From contig JAFGOA010000079.1 in the NCBI GenBank assembly GCA_016926735.1, positions 1-59,034 on the forward strand: DNA of 59,034 bases, in the 5' to 3' direction. Shown here in pieces: positions 33,396-43,379 of this stretch (positions within the stretch are counted from its first letter, which is position 1; every line of letters begins with the position of its first letter). The stretch is from Promethearchaeota archaeon. GTDB lineage: Archaea; Asgardarchaeota; Lokiarchaeia; Sigyniarchaeales; SOKP01. Under the pieces are notes generated by a model. That model was not told the DNA's origin, made no database searches, and worked only from the letters and a program-made list of their open reading frames with translations. Made by a program: the position numbers and the translations under genes.

Positions 33396-36300
33396 TTATC
33401 TTGTACGTACTGCATCTATAATATTGATATTAGCGGCCCATTTAGCAGGATATCTAGAACTCAGAATTGCTGCAATTATTGTAATTGTTATTAAAATTGC
33501 GATAGTTAACCATGGGATCACATAAGTTACAGCAAGGAATCCTCCTGAAGGTGATGCAAATACCATTAAAGTTCCTTGAAGAATTCCAGCAAAGATTCCA
33601 ATAATTACACCCAATAATGCTATGATCATTGTTTCTCCAGAAATCGATCTTACAACACCTTTTTTACTCAGACCAATTGATCTTAACATTCCAATTTCCC
33701 TTCTTCGAGACATGGTTGTTAAAAGGCAATGAAGCATAAGCCCTATCAAAGCAATAACAATAGCTAAGATTAACATTCCATAAGTAATAAACATAATAAG
33801 ATCAATGATTGTACTAAATGTGGATACGGCAAAAGAACGAGTAAATCCATACAATACAAAATATCCTTCATCTTGAAGATATTGTTGAGCTTCTTCTAAG
33901 ACAGCCTCATCACTACCACCAGATAACCAAAAGAATAGATCTATAACACACATTCTCATTTGTAAAGCGTATAATGTAGTATCAACAATTGACCACGTTC
34001 CTCCTAGACTACCTTCAAGACTATTTCCTAAAGTTGTTTTTATTGAACTTATGTTAAAAGGATGATCACATTTTACTAATATAGAACTTACTAAATCATT
34101 AGTATTATTAGATCCTTTAAAGTCTGGAAATACATCATTTCTCGCATGTTCATAAGAGAGAAAGATATTATTAGTTGAGGCTGCAAATCCATGTTCGAAG
34201 CCATTTTCCCAATCATATCTCTCAGTATTATATAATACAGGAGTGTTTATTATTCCAATTACTTTAAATTCTGGCCAAGTAGAAGGTAAAGCCATACTAT
34301 ATTCAGATTTCATTATTGTCAAATTAAGATTGTCAATATCTAAAGAAAAGTTAGAACCTATAGAAGAGTAACCAACTATTCTTAAGATCATCGTAGCAGA
34401 ATACATATCTATATAAGAACCATTCAGATTAAAGTAAAATGTGTTATTGGACTCAGTAATGTCATTAATATCACCTAATATATCAAAATTTCCAGTATAA
34501 TTATTATAAGCATATATTTCCAAATAATCAATTGATTCATTTACTCTAGATTCAATTCCAAGAGAAATTGCTCTTGAAAGTTTAGTAAATAACAATGGAT
34601 CTGTTGCATTATCCATCATAACAAAGTCAATAGTACAATTAAGAAATCCTCCACTATTACTTAAAATTGTTTTATTTATATTATCTGATGAAGCTAAATA
34701 CATTGAATCAATAGGATGATTTGGACAAGATCCATTGTTAAAAGTAAAGACTGTATTTGTGATATTTGCTGATAGAAAATGTGGAATTGGATTTGTTTGT
34801 TGAGGAAATATATATATTGAGTCTCCAATACCAAAAGTAGGATTAATTTTTTGCTGATCAAGTAAGAAAGCTTCATCAATTACAGCAACATTATCATATG
34901 TATTACCAAGCAATTCTTCCATAGTATCGCCAGTATAACTTCCATCCTTATACAATAAAGTACTATTTCCAAAATAAGAATCTGAAATTATATTACCTGT
35001 AGAGTTTGTATGTATTCCAGATACAGTAGTTGAATAACTTGATAACGAAGCATTTGAGGGATACGTGGATGTTAGTGATACAGATTCCATTCGAGATGTA
35101 TAATGTTCAATTCCATCGATACCTTCTAAAACAGATTGAACTTGTGAGAAATTTACCCAATTACCCATATAATTATCCATAAGAGGATTACCCGTTTCAG
35201 GTACTTGTCTGAAAATAAGATCAGTACCTCCTCCAGGTAAATATTGTATTGCAATTGCATTATATGTATTCCAAGATACAAACATCGCGTACATAGTATC
35301 CAATCCCGTAAAGGATCCTATAAAACTACTACTACTTCCTGATAAGAATCCTTGAATTTTATCGATTATTGCAACTACATTCATTTCAACAGTAACCAAG
35401 TTTTCGTGAGCATTTGAGGAGTCTTGTTCATACATAGCCTGAAGACTTGGATAAGCTATATCAAGACTATAGGTAACATTCATATCATCTCCAGCATTTA
35501 CATTATATTTTTTTGCAAACTCTTCAGTTATAACAATGTTATTTCCATTATTGAGAGCATCAAACATTTCATTTTGAGACATATCTTTTGGAGATGTAAT
35601 CTTAATATTTGGAAAATGCTCCTGTATTTTTTCTGTATCTATAATATTAATATTTATAGATATATTATAATCAGATTCAAGTTGGGTATGTCCTACCCAT
35701 TGATCATCTACATAGACCATAGCGTTTTGATATCTAACACCTAAAACATCTTCAACATTTTCGAGAGCAGAAAGGTTAGCTTCAACTGATCTTGGAGCAT
35801 TAAATGTAATTAATCTTATATCAGCACCCATTAAATCATCAATAGTTGTATCAACTCCTGCCCTTATTGAATCTAGCATTACACTCATACCAATCAAATA
35901 ACTGGTTGTGAGAGAGATCATACAAAATGTAAGAACTGTTCTTTTTCGATGTCTTAATATATTTTTTTTAGTTAATAGTTGTGTATGCTTTAGATAGGGT
36001 GAAAACGCTTTGACCAACAATTTTGAAAAAGGTCTAACCATTAATGATGCTAGGATGATTGTCCCTAATAATACTAAAGTTGGAGCACTCATAGCAATTG
36101 CAGCTTCATTTCCTATCATAGGTCCTCCTTCTGTATCACCAAAATTAAGAGTATCACTTAATGATCCAAATAATAACCATATCCCACTAATAACTAAAAT
36201 TATTCCTAAAATAGTATACATTAATGGTTTTATGAATTTTCTTTTCTCACGTTTGCTTTTTTCTTCTATTGGATTTAAGCATTCAATGATTGGTCTTCTA

Positions 36301-37643
36301 CTTGCCTTATAACTTGGATATATTGATGAAATTAAACAAGAAAGAAATCCCACTGAGAAAACAGTAATTAAAGTCGTTGGTAATAATACAATTTCAAAAT
36401 CCATTGTCATTGTAAAGAGTGATCCAGCAGCTTGCATATTTTGAATCGCACTCATAGTAACTGAAAATATAAGATATGATATAAAATAGGATCCTATAGT
36501 ACCGATAACAGAACCAGTTAATCCCATTACCACTCCTTGAGTTAGGAACATCTTAAATGTCTCTCCTTTCGATGCGCCTATTGCTTGAAACATACCAGTT
36601 TCATATTCTTGTTCTTTTCTTATAATATTAAAAATGTTCATGATAAGAACAATAGATAAAATTAATGCAATCATACCAAAAACTAGAAACATAGTTCTAA
36701 TTGTAGTCATGGTCGTATCAACTTCCTCAAGATTACTTGTTTTTAGATCATATACGTTCCAATTTAATCCATCACTTAAATCCTCTAAAATTGTTTTAAC
36801 TACTTGAGCAGTTTTTTCTGTATTATAGATATCATCAACCCCAATAACACCAAGATTATATTCACCAGTATGATCTTCATTCCCATCAACCAGTTCATGA
36901 GTACTCTCTATATTAGTAAAAAGGAGAGGACCTTGTTGCGATAAGGTAGTAGCTTCGGTTGATGTAGAAGGATCATAAAACTGAGCTTCACCAAAATCTC
37001 TTATTACTGCGACAATTGTATATTCATCCCATGTTCCTGTATTTGTTTCTACATATGATGAGTTCGCTTCTCTTGGTAAAATCCATGTTTTATTACCTGC
37101 CATAATATCAGATCCTAATTTTATTTTAAGTGATTCTGTTATTACAATAACTCTATTATGGGTTTCAGTATCATTATAATTAAGCATCTCTTCAATAGTA
37201 GTTGCACTATTTAGATCTTCAATAACATCTAAAATATAGGGCGTACCTCCTAAACTAGGTTCATCGGGATCATTTTGATTTATCCCATAAACAGTAGTTG
37301 AGGTACTATCATCATCTAGATTTCCATCATCTACACCACTAACGAATACCTTATAACCAGAAATTCTAAAAGAAATTTGATCTATATGATCAATATCAAC
37401 TAAAGCAGATTCAATAGTAGTTGGATTAAACCATCCATCTTCAGTAGAATTTGAAGCAATTAATATATCTGCTGTACCCATTTGTCTATCAATACTATCT
37501 AAAAATAATTTATTGAAGGAATCAGCAGCAATCATAACACCTCCAAATAAAGCGACACCGATTATTAATGAAATGGTTGTTAAAATGTATCTAATTTTTC
37601 TTCTTCTGATATTCCTTAAAGAAATTTTTGTAATTACACCCAT
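33396..37643 (-). CDS. Giant FtsX/MacB-type ABC permease (fused double unit)
   Basis: The protein has 1415 residues. The N-terminal helix (~14-36, RYILTTISLIIGVALFGG) and a MacB-like extracellular domain (~40-300) come first. A three-helix FtsX block follows (~308-450, with QEYETGMFQAIGASKGETFK), then two linker helices (~470-540) and a second N-terminal helix (~565-590). A very large Asn/Thr/Ser-rich extracellular region (~600-1220) precedes the final FtsX block (~1260-1400, with RRREIGMLRSIGLSKKG). It is two FtsX units in one chain, so it may form a pseudo-dimer. GGTGTAA lies before the ATG. Such systems act as mechanotransmitters or lipid/peptide exporters. Confidence 0.88.
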   Translation of the reverse strand: MGVITKISLRNIRRRKIRYILTTISLIIGVALFGGVMIAADSFNKLFLDSIDRQMGTADILIASNSTEDGWFNPTTIESALVDIDHIDQISFRISGYKVFVSGVDDGNLDDDSTSTTVYGINQNDPDEPSLGGTPYILDVIEDLNSATTIEEMLNYNDTETHNRVIVITESLKIKLGSDIMAGNKTWILPREANSSYVETNTGTWDEYTIVAVIRDFGEAQFYDPSTSTEATTLSQQGPLLFTNIESTHELVDGNEDHTGEYNLGVIGVDDIYNTEKTAQVVKTILEDLSDGLNWNVYDLKTSNLEEVDTTMTTIRTMFLVFGMIALILSIVLIMNIFNIIRKEQEYETGMFQAIGASKGETFKMFLTQGVVMGLTGSVIGTIGSYFISYLIFSVTMSAIQNMQAAGSLFTMTMDFEIVLLPTTLITVFSVGFLSCLISSIYPSYKASRRPIIECLNPIEEKSKREKRKFIKPLMYTILGIILVISGIWLLFGSLSDTLNFGDTEGGPMIGNEAAIAMSAPTLVLLGTIILASLMVRPFSKLLVKAFSPYLKHTQLLTKKNILRHRKRTVLTFCMISLTTSYLIGMSVMLDSIRAGVDTTIDDLMGADIRLITFNAPRSVEANLSALENVEDVLGVRYQNAMVYVDDQWVGHTQLESDYNISININIIDTEKIQEHFPNIKITSPKDMSQNEMFDALNNGNNIVITEEFAKKYNVNAGDDMNVTYSLDIAYPSLQAMYEQDSSNAHENLVTVEMNVVAIIDKIQGFLSGSSSSFIGSFTGLDTMYAMFVSWNTYNAIAIQYLPGGGTDLIFRQVPETGNPLMDNYMGNWVNFSQVQSVLEGIDGIEHYTSRMESVSLTSTYPSNASLSSYSTTVSGIHTNSTGNIISDSYFGNSTLLYKDGSYTGDTMEELLGNTYDNVAVIDEAFLLDQQKINPTFGIGDSIYIFPQQTNPIPHFLSANITNTVFTFNNGSCPNHPIDSMYLASSDNINKTILSNSGGFLNCTIDFVMMDNATDPLLFTKLSRAISLGIESRVNESIDYLEIYAYNNYTGNFDILGDINDITESNNTFYFNLNGSYIDMYSATMILRIVGYSSIGSNFSLDIDNLNLTIMKSEYSMALPSTWPEFKVIGIINTPVLYNTERYDWENGFEHGFAASTNNIFLSYEHARNDVFPDFKGSNNTNDLVSSILVKCDHPFNISSIKTTLGNSLEGSLGGTWSIVDTTLYALQMRMCVIDLFFWLSGGSDEAVLEEAQQYLQDEGYFVLYGFTRSFAVSTFSTIIDLIMFITYGMLILAIVIALIGLMLHCLLTTMSRRREIGMLRSIGLSKKGVVRSISGETMIIALLGVIIGIFAGILQGTLMVFASPSGGFLAVTYVIPWLTIAILITITIIAAILSSRYPAKWAANINIIDAVRTR

Positions 37644-37760
37644 ATCAAAATTACACCATTGATTTCATTTATTTTCATTGATTTCATTTTTTTTCATTTT
37701 TTTTTTATTTACATTCTATTAAGAAAAATTTGGTCATTACTACTATAAGATTATTTAAAA

Positions 37761-38372
37761 TTAATCCTTGTTCTGTTCAATATTTGAAAGTGTTATGTTG
37801 ATATTTTCAATGATATTTTCAAGTAAAGTTATTACATGAGAGTATTGAATTTTTTGATGTTCGAGATATTTAATTTTATCATTTTTTGCCATATCTTTAC
37901 TTAAATTATCTAGAGCAAAATTGGTAGGAAGCATATACTGTGTATCATTAAAGGTAAAGATAAGGGTTTCTAATTCATCTTTGTCTAAAACAGATAGAAT
38001 TAATGAATCTAACGCTTTTTTTATTCTTTTGTGCCTTTTTAATAAAATTCTAAGAATAGTTCTCCCTTTCAATGATAATTTGTAGACTTTTCGAATTCTT
38101 TCTCCTTCTGATTCTTCTTTATATTTGATAAGACCTTCATCTGTCATTTTTTTAAGACTAGTATAAATTGAAGAATCTGGAGGAACCCAAATACCAAGAG
38201 TGCGTTCTTCTATTTCTTTCTTTATTTTATATCCATGAGAAGGACTTTTTTCTAATATAGAAAGTATTAATATATTTATGAATCCTTTGGTTATAGCACC
38301 TTCAAATTTATTAGCAATTTCTTCAACCATTTTTCTTATAGAAATGTGTTTATTAGATAAAATATATTTCAA
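37761..38372 (-). CDS. PadR-family regulator (FtsX exporter)
   Basis: The protein has 203 residues. The winged helix is ITKGFINILILSILEKSPSH, then SSIYTSLKKMTDEGLIKYK, then RKVYKLSLKGR. It stands directly upstream of the giant permease, same strand, 117 bases away, so it should control that exporter. The N-terminus before MVEEIANKF is atypical and ATG 38330 is an alternative start. Its promoter has two overlapping palindromes related to those of the other PadR gene in the island. Confidence 0.85.
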   Translation of the reverse strand: MKYILSNKHISIRKMVEEIANKFEGAITKGFINILILSILEKSPSHGYKIKKEIEERTLGIWVPPDSSIYTSLKKMTDEGLIKYKEESEGERIRKVYKLSLKGRTILRILLKRHKRIKKALDSLILSVLDKDELETLIFTFNDTQYMLPTNFALDNLSKDMAKNDKIKYLEHQKIQYSHVITLLENIIENINITLSNIEQNKD

Positions 38373-38379
38373 AAATGTT

Positions 38380-38409
38380 ATATCAATTATGATATATCAA
38401 TTATGATAT
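38380..38409. promoter_or_regulatory. Overlapping palindromes upstream of PadR (operator candidate)
   Basis: ATATCA-ATTA-TGATAT occurs twice, at 38380-38395 and 38394-38409, on a 14-base period, 8 bases before the PadR ATG (38372). The shared core ATCAATTATGATATATC recurs in nearly the same form (ATCAATTATTGATATATC) before the other PadR gene at 43127-43144. Confidence 0.5.
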
Positions 38410-38493
38410 ATTAATTTTTACAATTAAAATTAACAAAAAAAAAAAAATACTTGAATTTATGTATTTATTTTTAGAAAAATAAAAAAAAAAAGA

Positions 38494-39405
38494 TTATTCA
38501 CCTTTACTTTGTCGCCTTCTATATATTATATAAGCAAAAGACAGGAAGATTAAAATATATATGAACATTCCTAGTAAAGCGCCTAATTCATTTGGAGTTA
38601 ACCATGTTTTAATTTCTTCTCCCCCACCAAATCCTCCTTGTGGTAGTGGTCCATATCTTTCAATAGGCATTGCTAAACTTTGACCTATAATTAATCCAAA
38701 ATAATTAAATAAAAAGAACATTGGTATTTCATTGTTTTTTAGCGCGCCAGAATATGCTAAGATAAATGGTATCATTTCCATAACAATTAATACGAAAAAA
38801 ATACTTGTGATGATTGTAAATGAAGCATTTTTCATAAAACTACTTAGGAATGTTACAAATGAAATTAGAACCATTGTGTATAGTAAAGCCCATCCAATAG
38901 AATTAAATATTGTAGTACTAACTTCTCCATATTTAATAAAAGCAATTATAGAGACTAAAGTATAGAAAAATACAATACATATTGCATTTAATATATAATT
39001 AGAGACTAATCTTCCAATAAGTAATTTTGATTTAGTTATTTTTGGAAATAATAAATTTCCTGTTTGTCTATAGAAATCTTCTGCTATGATAGGTCCAGCA
39101 AATGTAGCGCAACTTATTAAAAGAGCCATTGTAAAGAATCCACCAATATAATTACTCATAAGAGTTGCTGAATTTGTAGGAGCGAATTCACCCATTAGAT
39201 CCCATAAGAATTCATTCATTGCAAAAGATAACATAAATAAACTAAAATATACAAATAGCATTACATATAACTTCTTTAAATTTTTCTTGAGTTCAAATGT
39301 GATTGTATCAGCTATTTGTATTAGATCTCTTCTAATACCTATTTTTTGTCTTTTTACTTCTGTATCTTCATATTCACGTTTTTTTAATATTCGAATTTGT
39401 TCCAT
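38494..39405 (-). CDS. ABC-2 type permease (copy B)
   Basis: The protein has 303 residues. About six hydrophobic helices follow an N-terminal cytoplasmic section (RRDLIQIADTITFELKKNLK). Residues such as AEDFYRQTGNLLFPKITKS are typical of ABC-2 permeases. It is clearly paralogous to the gene at 40581-41480 over its whole length. GGAGGTAT, formed by the end of the ATPase gene, lies 5 bases before its ATG, giving coupled translation. Substrate unknown. Confidence 0.87.
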   Translation of the reverse strand: MEQIRILKKREYEDTEVKRQKIGIRRDLIQIADTITFELKKNLKKLYVMLFVYFSLFMLSFAMNEFLWDLMGEFAPTNSATLMSNYIGGFFTMALLISCATFAGPIIAEDFYRQTGNLLFPKITKSKLLIGRLVSNYILNAICIVFFYTLVSIIAFIKYGEVSTTIFNSIGWALLYTMVLISFVTFLSSFMKNASFTIITSIFFVLIVMEMIPFILAYSGALKNNEIPMFFLFNYFGLIIGQSLAMPIERYGPLPQGGFGGGEEIKTWLTPNELGALLGMFIYILIFLSFAYIIYRRRQSKGE

Positions 39406-39408
39406 TTT

Positions 39409-40479
39409 TTATACCTCCATTGATATTTCTTTTAGTTTCTGATTTTCATCAAATTTCTTATCAAGATATTGAGTTTTTTCACTTGAAGTAAGATCAATAA
39501 ACAAATTCTCAAGTAACCCTGCTTTTGGTACAGAAAATTCAATTATTTCATATTCATGTCTCAGAAGTGTCTTTAAGATTATTAACTGGTTTTTAGGATC
39601 ACCATTAAATAGAACTTGAAATATTTTGTTGTCTTTATTGTAATTTAACCAATTTAAGTCATCAGAAACACCAATAAAAGGAATTAAAATTTCTCTAATA
39701 TGTTCTAGTATTCTATCTAATTCATTATCTTCTGGATGATTAAGTAACTCAATATTTATAATACTTTTTTGATTTTTAGATTCTAAATTATCGAGTGTAT
39801 CAAAAGCAACAATTTTCCCTCGATTTATAATTGCAATTCTATCTGCTACTTCACTAACTTCATAAAGTAAATGACTACTAAGAAAAATCGTTTTTCCTTT
39901 ATTTTTTAAATTTAAAATAAAATCACGGATTTCTCTTCTTGCTTGTGGATCTAATCCTGTTGTTGGTTCATCTAAAACAACAATATCTGGATTATGAATT
40001 ATAGCTGAGGCAATACCAATTTTTTGTCTCATACCTTTTGAGAAAGTTTTAATTTTCTTATCAATCCAATTCATCATTCCAAAAGTCTCAAGTACCTCTT
40101 CAATTCGTTGATTGACCTTTTTCTTTGGATATCCCTTAAGTTCAGCAAAATATTTTAAAATCATACGAGGAGATACATTTCCATAAAATGCCGGATTTTC
40201 AATTAGAAATCCAATATTATTTAATAAATAATCTTTATTATGATTAGAAAGTTTTTCTAATTTTCCATTTCCGCGAATCCAAATTTCGCCTTTTGTAGGT
40301 TTTAAGAGATATGCCATCATCTTCATGGTTGTAGATTTGCCTGCTCCATTTGGACCAAGAAATCCGATGATTTCACCTCTTTTTATATCAATATTAATAT
40401 TTGAAACAGCTTGAAAATCTCCGAACTTCTTTGAAAGATTTTTAAAACTAATTATTATATTGTCGTTGTTTATTTTCAT
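39409..40479 (-). CDS. ABC-2 exporter ATPase (copy B)
   Basis: The protein has 356 residues: Walker A GPNGAGKSTTMK, Q-loop IGFLIENPAFYG, signature TFSKGMRQKIGIASAI, Walker B IVVLDEPTTGLDP, and SSHLLYEVSEVADRIAI. A ~130-residue C-terminal domain beyond the ATPase core is shared with copy A, as in DrrA/CcmA-type multidrug exporters. The two copies are close paralogs from recent tandem duplication. It sits 3 bases ahead of its permease. Confidence 0.9.
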   Translation of the reverse strand: MKINNDNIIISFKNLSKKFGDFQAVSNINIDIKRGEIIGFLGPNGAGKSTTMKMMAYLLKPTKGEIWIRGNGKLEKLSNHNKDYLLNNIGFLIENPAFYGNVSPRMILKYFAELKGYPKKKVNQRIEEVLETFGMMNWIDKKIKTFSKGMRQKIGIASAIIHNPDIVVLDEPTTGLDPQARREIRDFILNLKNKGKTIFLSSHLLYEVSEVADRIAIINRGKIVAFDTLDNLESKNQKSIINIELLNHPEDNELDRILEHIREILIPFIGVSDDLNWLNYNKDNKIFQVLFNGDPKNQLIILKTLLRHEYEIIEFSVPKAGLLENLFIDLTSSEKTQYLDKKFDENQKLKEISMEV

Positions 40480-40580
40480 TTTTATCGATTTTATTTAGTT
40501 TATATCTTAAAAAAAAAAAATAATAAAATGAATTTTAAATTTATATAGACCAATTTTTAAAAAAAAAGAAGAAAAGAAAT

Positions 40581-41480
40581 TTATTCACTTTTGCTTTGTC
40601 TTCTTTGATATAAGATATAAGCAAGGGTTAAAAAGATTATAATATAAATTATCATTCCAAGTGCTGCTCCAAATTCACTTGGAGTTGACCATTGAGAATA
40701 TTCAAGAGCAGGGGGATGAGTAATAGTTTCATAACGTACTGCTGGCATATTAAGACATTCACTAATGATGTTCCCAAAATATGAGAATATGAAAAACATT
40801 GGTATCTCATTATTTTCTACAACTCCAGAATAGCTTAAAATAACAGGGACCATTTGCATCACAATTAATAAAAAAAGTATACTAGTTATAATTGTAAATG
40901 ATGTATTTTTCATGAAACTGCTAAGAAAAGATACAAAGCATAACAATACAAAAGAATATAATAGGGCCCAACCAATAGAATAAAATATTTTTAAATCTAC
41001 TTCTTGATATTTTATAAACGAAGTTGTAGCTACCAGGACATAGAAAAATAATATACATAATGCATTTAGAATATATCTAGAAATTAATCTTCCAACAAGC
41101 AGACGGGTTTTACTTATTTTAGGAAATAATAAATTTCCTGTTTGTCTATAGAAATCTTCTGCAATTATCGATCCTCCAAACATTGCTGCACTTATGATAA
41201 GAGCAAGAATAAAAAATTGACCAATATAATTCTGCATAAGTGATATTGAATCTGTAGGTGCAAATTCTCCCATTAAATCATAGAGAAGTTCATTCATTAG
41301 AAGAGATAAGAAAAATATACCCGCATAAACAATTAATAACACTATGAATCGTCTAAAATTCCTTTTTAATTCAAAAGATATAGTATTATTTATTTGCATT
41401 ATATCTCTTCTTAAACCTACTTTTTGCCTTTCTATATTAATTTGTTCTGTTACTATATTATTTTTTAAAATAGATACCAT
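40581..41480 (-). CDS. ABC-2 type permease (copy A)
   Basis: The protein has 299 residues, six predicted helices and the AEDFYRQTGNLLFPKISKT segment shared with copy B. The region after helix 5 differs most between copies (SECLNMPAVRYETITHPPAL here against SLAMPIERYGPLPQGGFGGG there), so substrate or partner specificity may have changed there. GGAGGAAT at the ATPase gene end is 5-6 bases before the ATG. Confidence 0.87.
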   Translation of the reverse strand: MVSILKNNIVTEQINIERQKVGLRRDIMQINNTISFELKRNFRRFIVLLIVYAGIFFLSLLMNELLYDLMGEFAPTDSISLMQNYIGQFFILALIISAAMFGGSIIAEDFYRQTGNLLFPKISKTRLLVGRLISRYILNALCILFFYVLVATTSFIKYQEVDLKIFYSIGWALLYSFVLLCFVSFLSSFMKNTSFTIITSILFLLIVMQMVPVILSYSGVVENNEIPMFFIFSYFGNIISECLNMPAVRYETITHPPALEYSQWSTPSEFGAALGMIIYIIIFLTLAYILYQRRQSKSE

Positions 41481-41483
41481 TTT

Positions 41484-42554
41484 TTATTCCTCCATTAGAA
41501 TTGACTTTTTATTTTCAATTTTATTAAAACCATTATCAGACGGATTAGAAACGCTATTTGAGACAAGATCAATGAAGAGATTCTCGAGTAACCCTGCTTT
41601 TGGAACAGAAAATTCAATTACTTCAAAATTATTTGCCAGTAAAGTCTTCAATATTGAGAATTGATTCTTAGGATCTCCATTAAAAAAGATTTGAAATGTC
41701 TTTGTATCATGATTGTATTTTATCCAGTTTAAATCTTTAGTAATCCCTGTTAGAGGTGTTAGTATTTCTTTTAAATTATCCAATATATTATTAAGATCTT
41801 GCTCCTCAGGATGATTTAATAATTCGATATGAATGACACTTTTTTTAGCTTTAGCTTCCAAATTATCAAGTGTATCAAAAGCAACAATCTTTCCTCGATT
41901 TATTATTGCAATTCTATCAGCAACTTCACTCACTTCATAAAGTAAGTGACTACTAAGAAATATAGTTTTACCGATTTTTTTTAGTTTTAAAATAAAATCA
42001 CGAACTTCTCTTCTTGCTTGAGGATCTAATCCTGTTGTTGGTTCATCTAAAACAACAATATCAGGATTATGAATTATCGCTGAGGCAATTCCGATTTTTT
42101 GCCGCATTCCTTTTGAAAATGTCTTGATTTTTTTATCAATCCAATCAGACAATCCAAACATATCAATAACGTCTTCAATTCGTTGATTTACTTTTTTAAT
42201 TGGATAACCCTTAAGTTCAGCAAAATATTTTAAAATCATACGAGGTGAGACATTACCATAGAAAAATGGATTTTCGATTAGAAAACCTACATTATCTAAT
42301 AAATAATCTTTATTATGATTTGATAATTTCTCTAAATTTCCATTTACTCGAATCCAAATTTCACCTTCAGTTGGTTTTAAAAGATAAGCCATCATTTTCA
42401 TGGTAGTGGATTTACCAGCACCATTAGGACCAAGAAATCCAACAATTTCCCCATTATTTATTTCAATATTAACATTTGAAACAGCATAGAAATCACCAAA
42501 TTTCTTGGAAAGATTTTTAAACCTTACAATTGCGTTTTCACTAATTTCTTTCAT
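41484..42554 (-). CDS. ABC-2 exporter ATPase (copy A)
   Basis: The protein has 356 residues with the same motifs as copy B: Walker A GPNGAGKSTTMK, signature FSKGMRQKIGIASAI, Walker B VVLDEPTTGLDP. One difference in the core is RVNGNLEK here for RGNGKLEK in copy B. It directly follows a PadR gene (9 bases) in the same direction, so that PadR probably controls the whole duplicated exporter set. Confidence 0.9.
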   Translation of the reverse strand: MKEISENAIVRFKNLSKKFGDFYAVSNVNIEINNGEIVGFLGPNGAGKSTTMKMMAYLLKPTEGEIWIRVNGNLEKLSNHNKDYLLDNVGFLIENPFFYGNVSPRMILKYFAELKGYPIKKVNQRIEDVIDMFGLSDWIDKKIKTFSKGMRQKIGIASAIIHNPDIVVLDEPTTGLDPQARREVRDFILKLKKIGKTIFLSSHLLYEVSEVADRIAIINRGKIVAFDTLDNLEAKAKKSVIHIELLNHPEEQDLNNILDNLKEILTPLTGITKDLNWIKYNHDTKTFQIFFNGDPKNQFSILKTLLANNFEVIEFSVPKAGLLENLFIDLVSNSVSNPSDNGFNKIENKKSILMEE

Positions 42555-42563
42555 TTTTTAAAG

Positions 42564-43106
42564 TTATTCCTTTTTATCGATTTTATTTTTGATTTTCTCA
42601 AGTAATTGATTTAGATTTTGTATAAGAATTTCAATTTTCGTTTTCAATTTATGAAGTTCATCTGAATTACTTCCTTCAATTATTTTATTGACATGAGAAA
42701 GGAAGAGTCTCGGGATTGGAAATGGAGAATCCCTTTTTATATGATCATTTATTCTCAATTTAGCAATTGAATTAATAGAAGTCAATATTTTAGTATGTCT
42801 TTCATGAATTAATTCAAGTGCTTTCTCTCCTTTTTTAGTAATTTGATATACCTTTCGTGTTCTTTCTCCATCTTTTTTTTCATTATAATCAATGAAATTC
42901 TTTTCACATAATGATTTTAATATTGGATATATAGAAGAAGCTGTAGCATTCCATATTGGATTTTCTTCAAAATTTTTTATAATTTGATATCCATGAGAAG
43001 AACCATTTGATAACATAGCTAGAACTACTATTTGAATAAACCCTCTTTTCATTTGTTTTTCCATTCTATCAACAAATTTCTTTGCATCTTCGTTTAAATC
43101 GGACAT
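42564..43106 (-). CDS. PadR-family regulator (ABC-2 exporters)
   Basis: The protein has 180 residues. The winged helix is KRGFIQIVVLAMLSNGSSHG, then SSIYPILKSLCEKNFIDY, then RKVYQITKKGEKAL, with a C-terminal coiled coil (LKTKIEILIQNLNQLLEKIK). It is first in an operon with two ATPase/permease pairs. Its promoter shares a motif with the other island PadR, so cross-regulation is possible. Confidence 0.87.
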   Translation of the reverse strand: MSDLNEDAKKFVDRMEKQMKRGFIQIVVLAMLSNGSSHGYQIIKNFEENPIWNATASSIYPILKSLCEKNFIDYNEKKDGERTRKVYQITKKGEKALELIHERHTKILTSINSIAKLRINDHIKRDSPFPIPRLFLSHVNKIIEGSNSDELHKLKTKIEILIQNLNQLLEKIKNKIDKKE

Positions 43107-43126
43107 TAAAAATCATTGTTTTATAG

Positions 43127-43161
43127 ATCAATTATTGATATATCGTTATTGTGATATATCG
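43127..43161. promoter_or_regulatory. Palindrome and direct repeats upstream of PadR
   Basis: ATCAAT-T-ATTGAT (43127-43139) overlaps the first of two exact direct repeats TGATATATCG (43136-43145 and 43152-43161), spaced 16 bases start to start. The array is about 20 bases upstream of the PadR ATG (43106) and contains TATA-like strings, so binding would compete with TBP. Confidence 0.5.
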
Positions 43162-43379
43162 GAATAATTATATAAATTTAACTATTTTTTTTAACCTTAA
43201 TTTTACATTTTGGAATTTACAATATAATTTTTAGAAAATTATAATTTTAAAAAGAACTAAGATATTAATAAAAAGAATTTAAAAAGAGAAATGATTGCTA
43301 TAATATTTTTGGAAATATTCTTTTCTAAATGTAGTTTACTCAAATAAAATTTAAAAAAAAAGTATTTATAGTTTTTATT

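Noticed and set aside
36010-36312. 100-codon plus-strand frame opposite the giant permease
   Set aside because: Shadow of transmembrane helices, lies wholly inside a confident gene.
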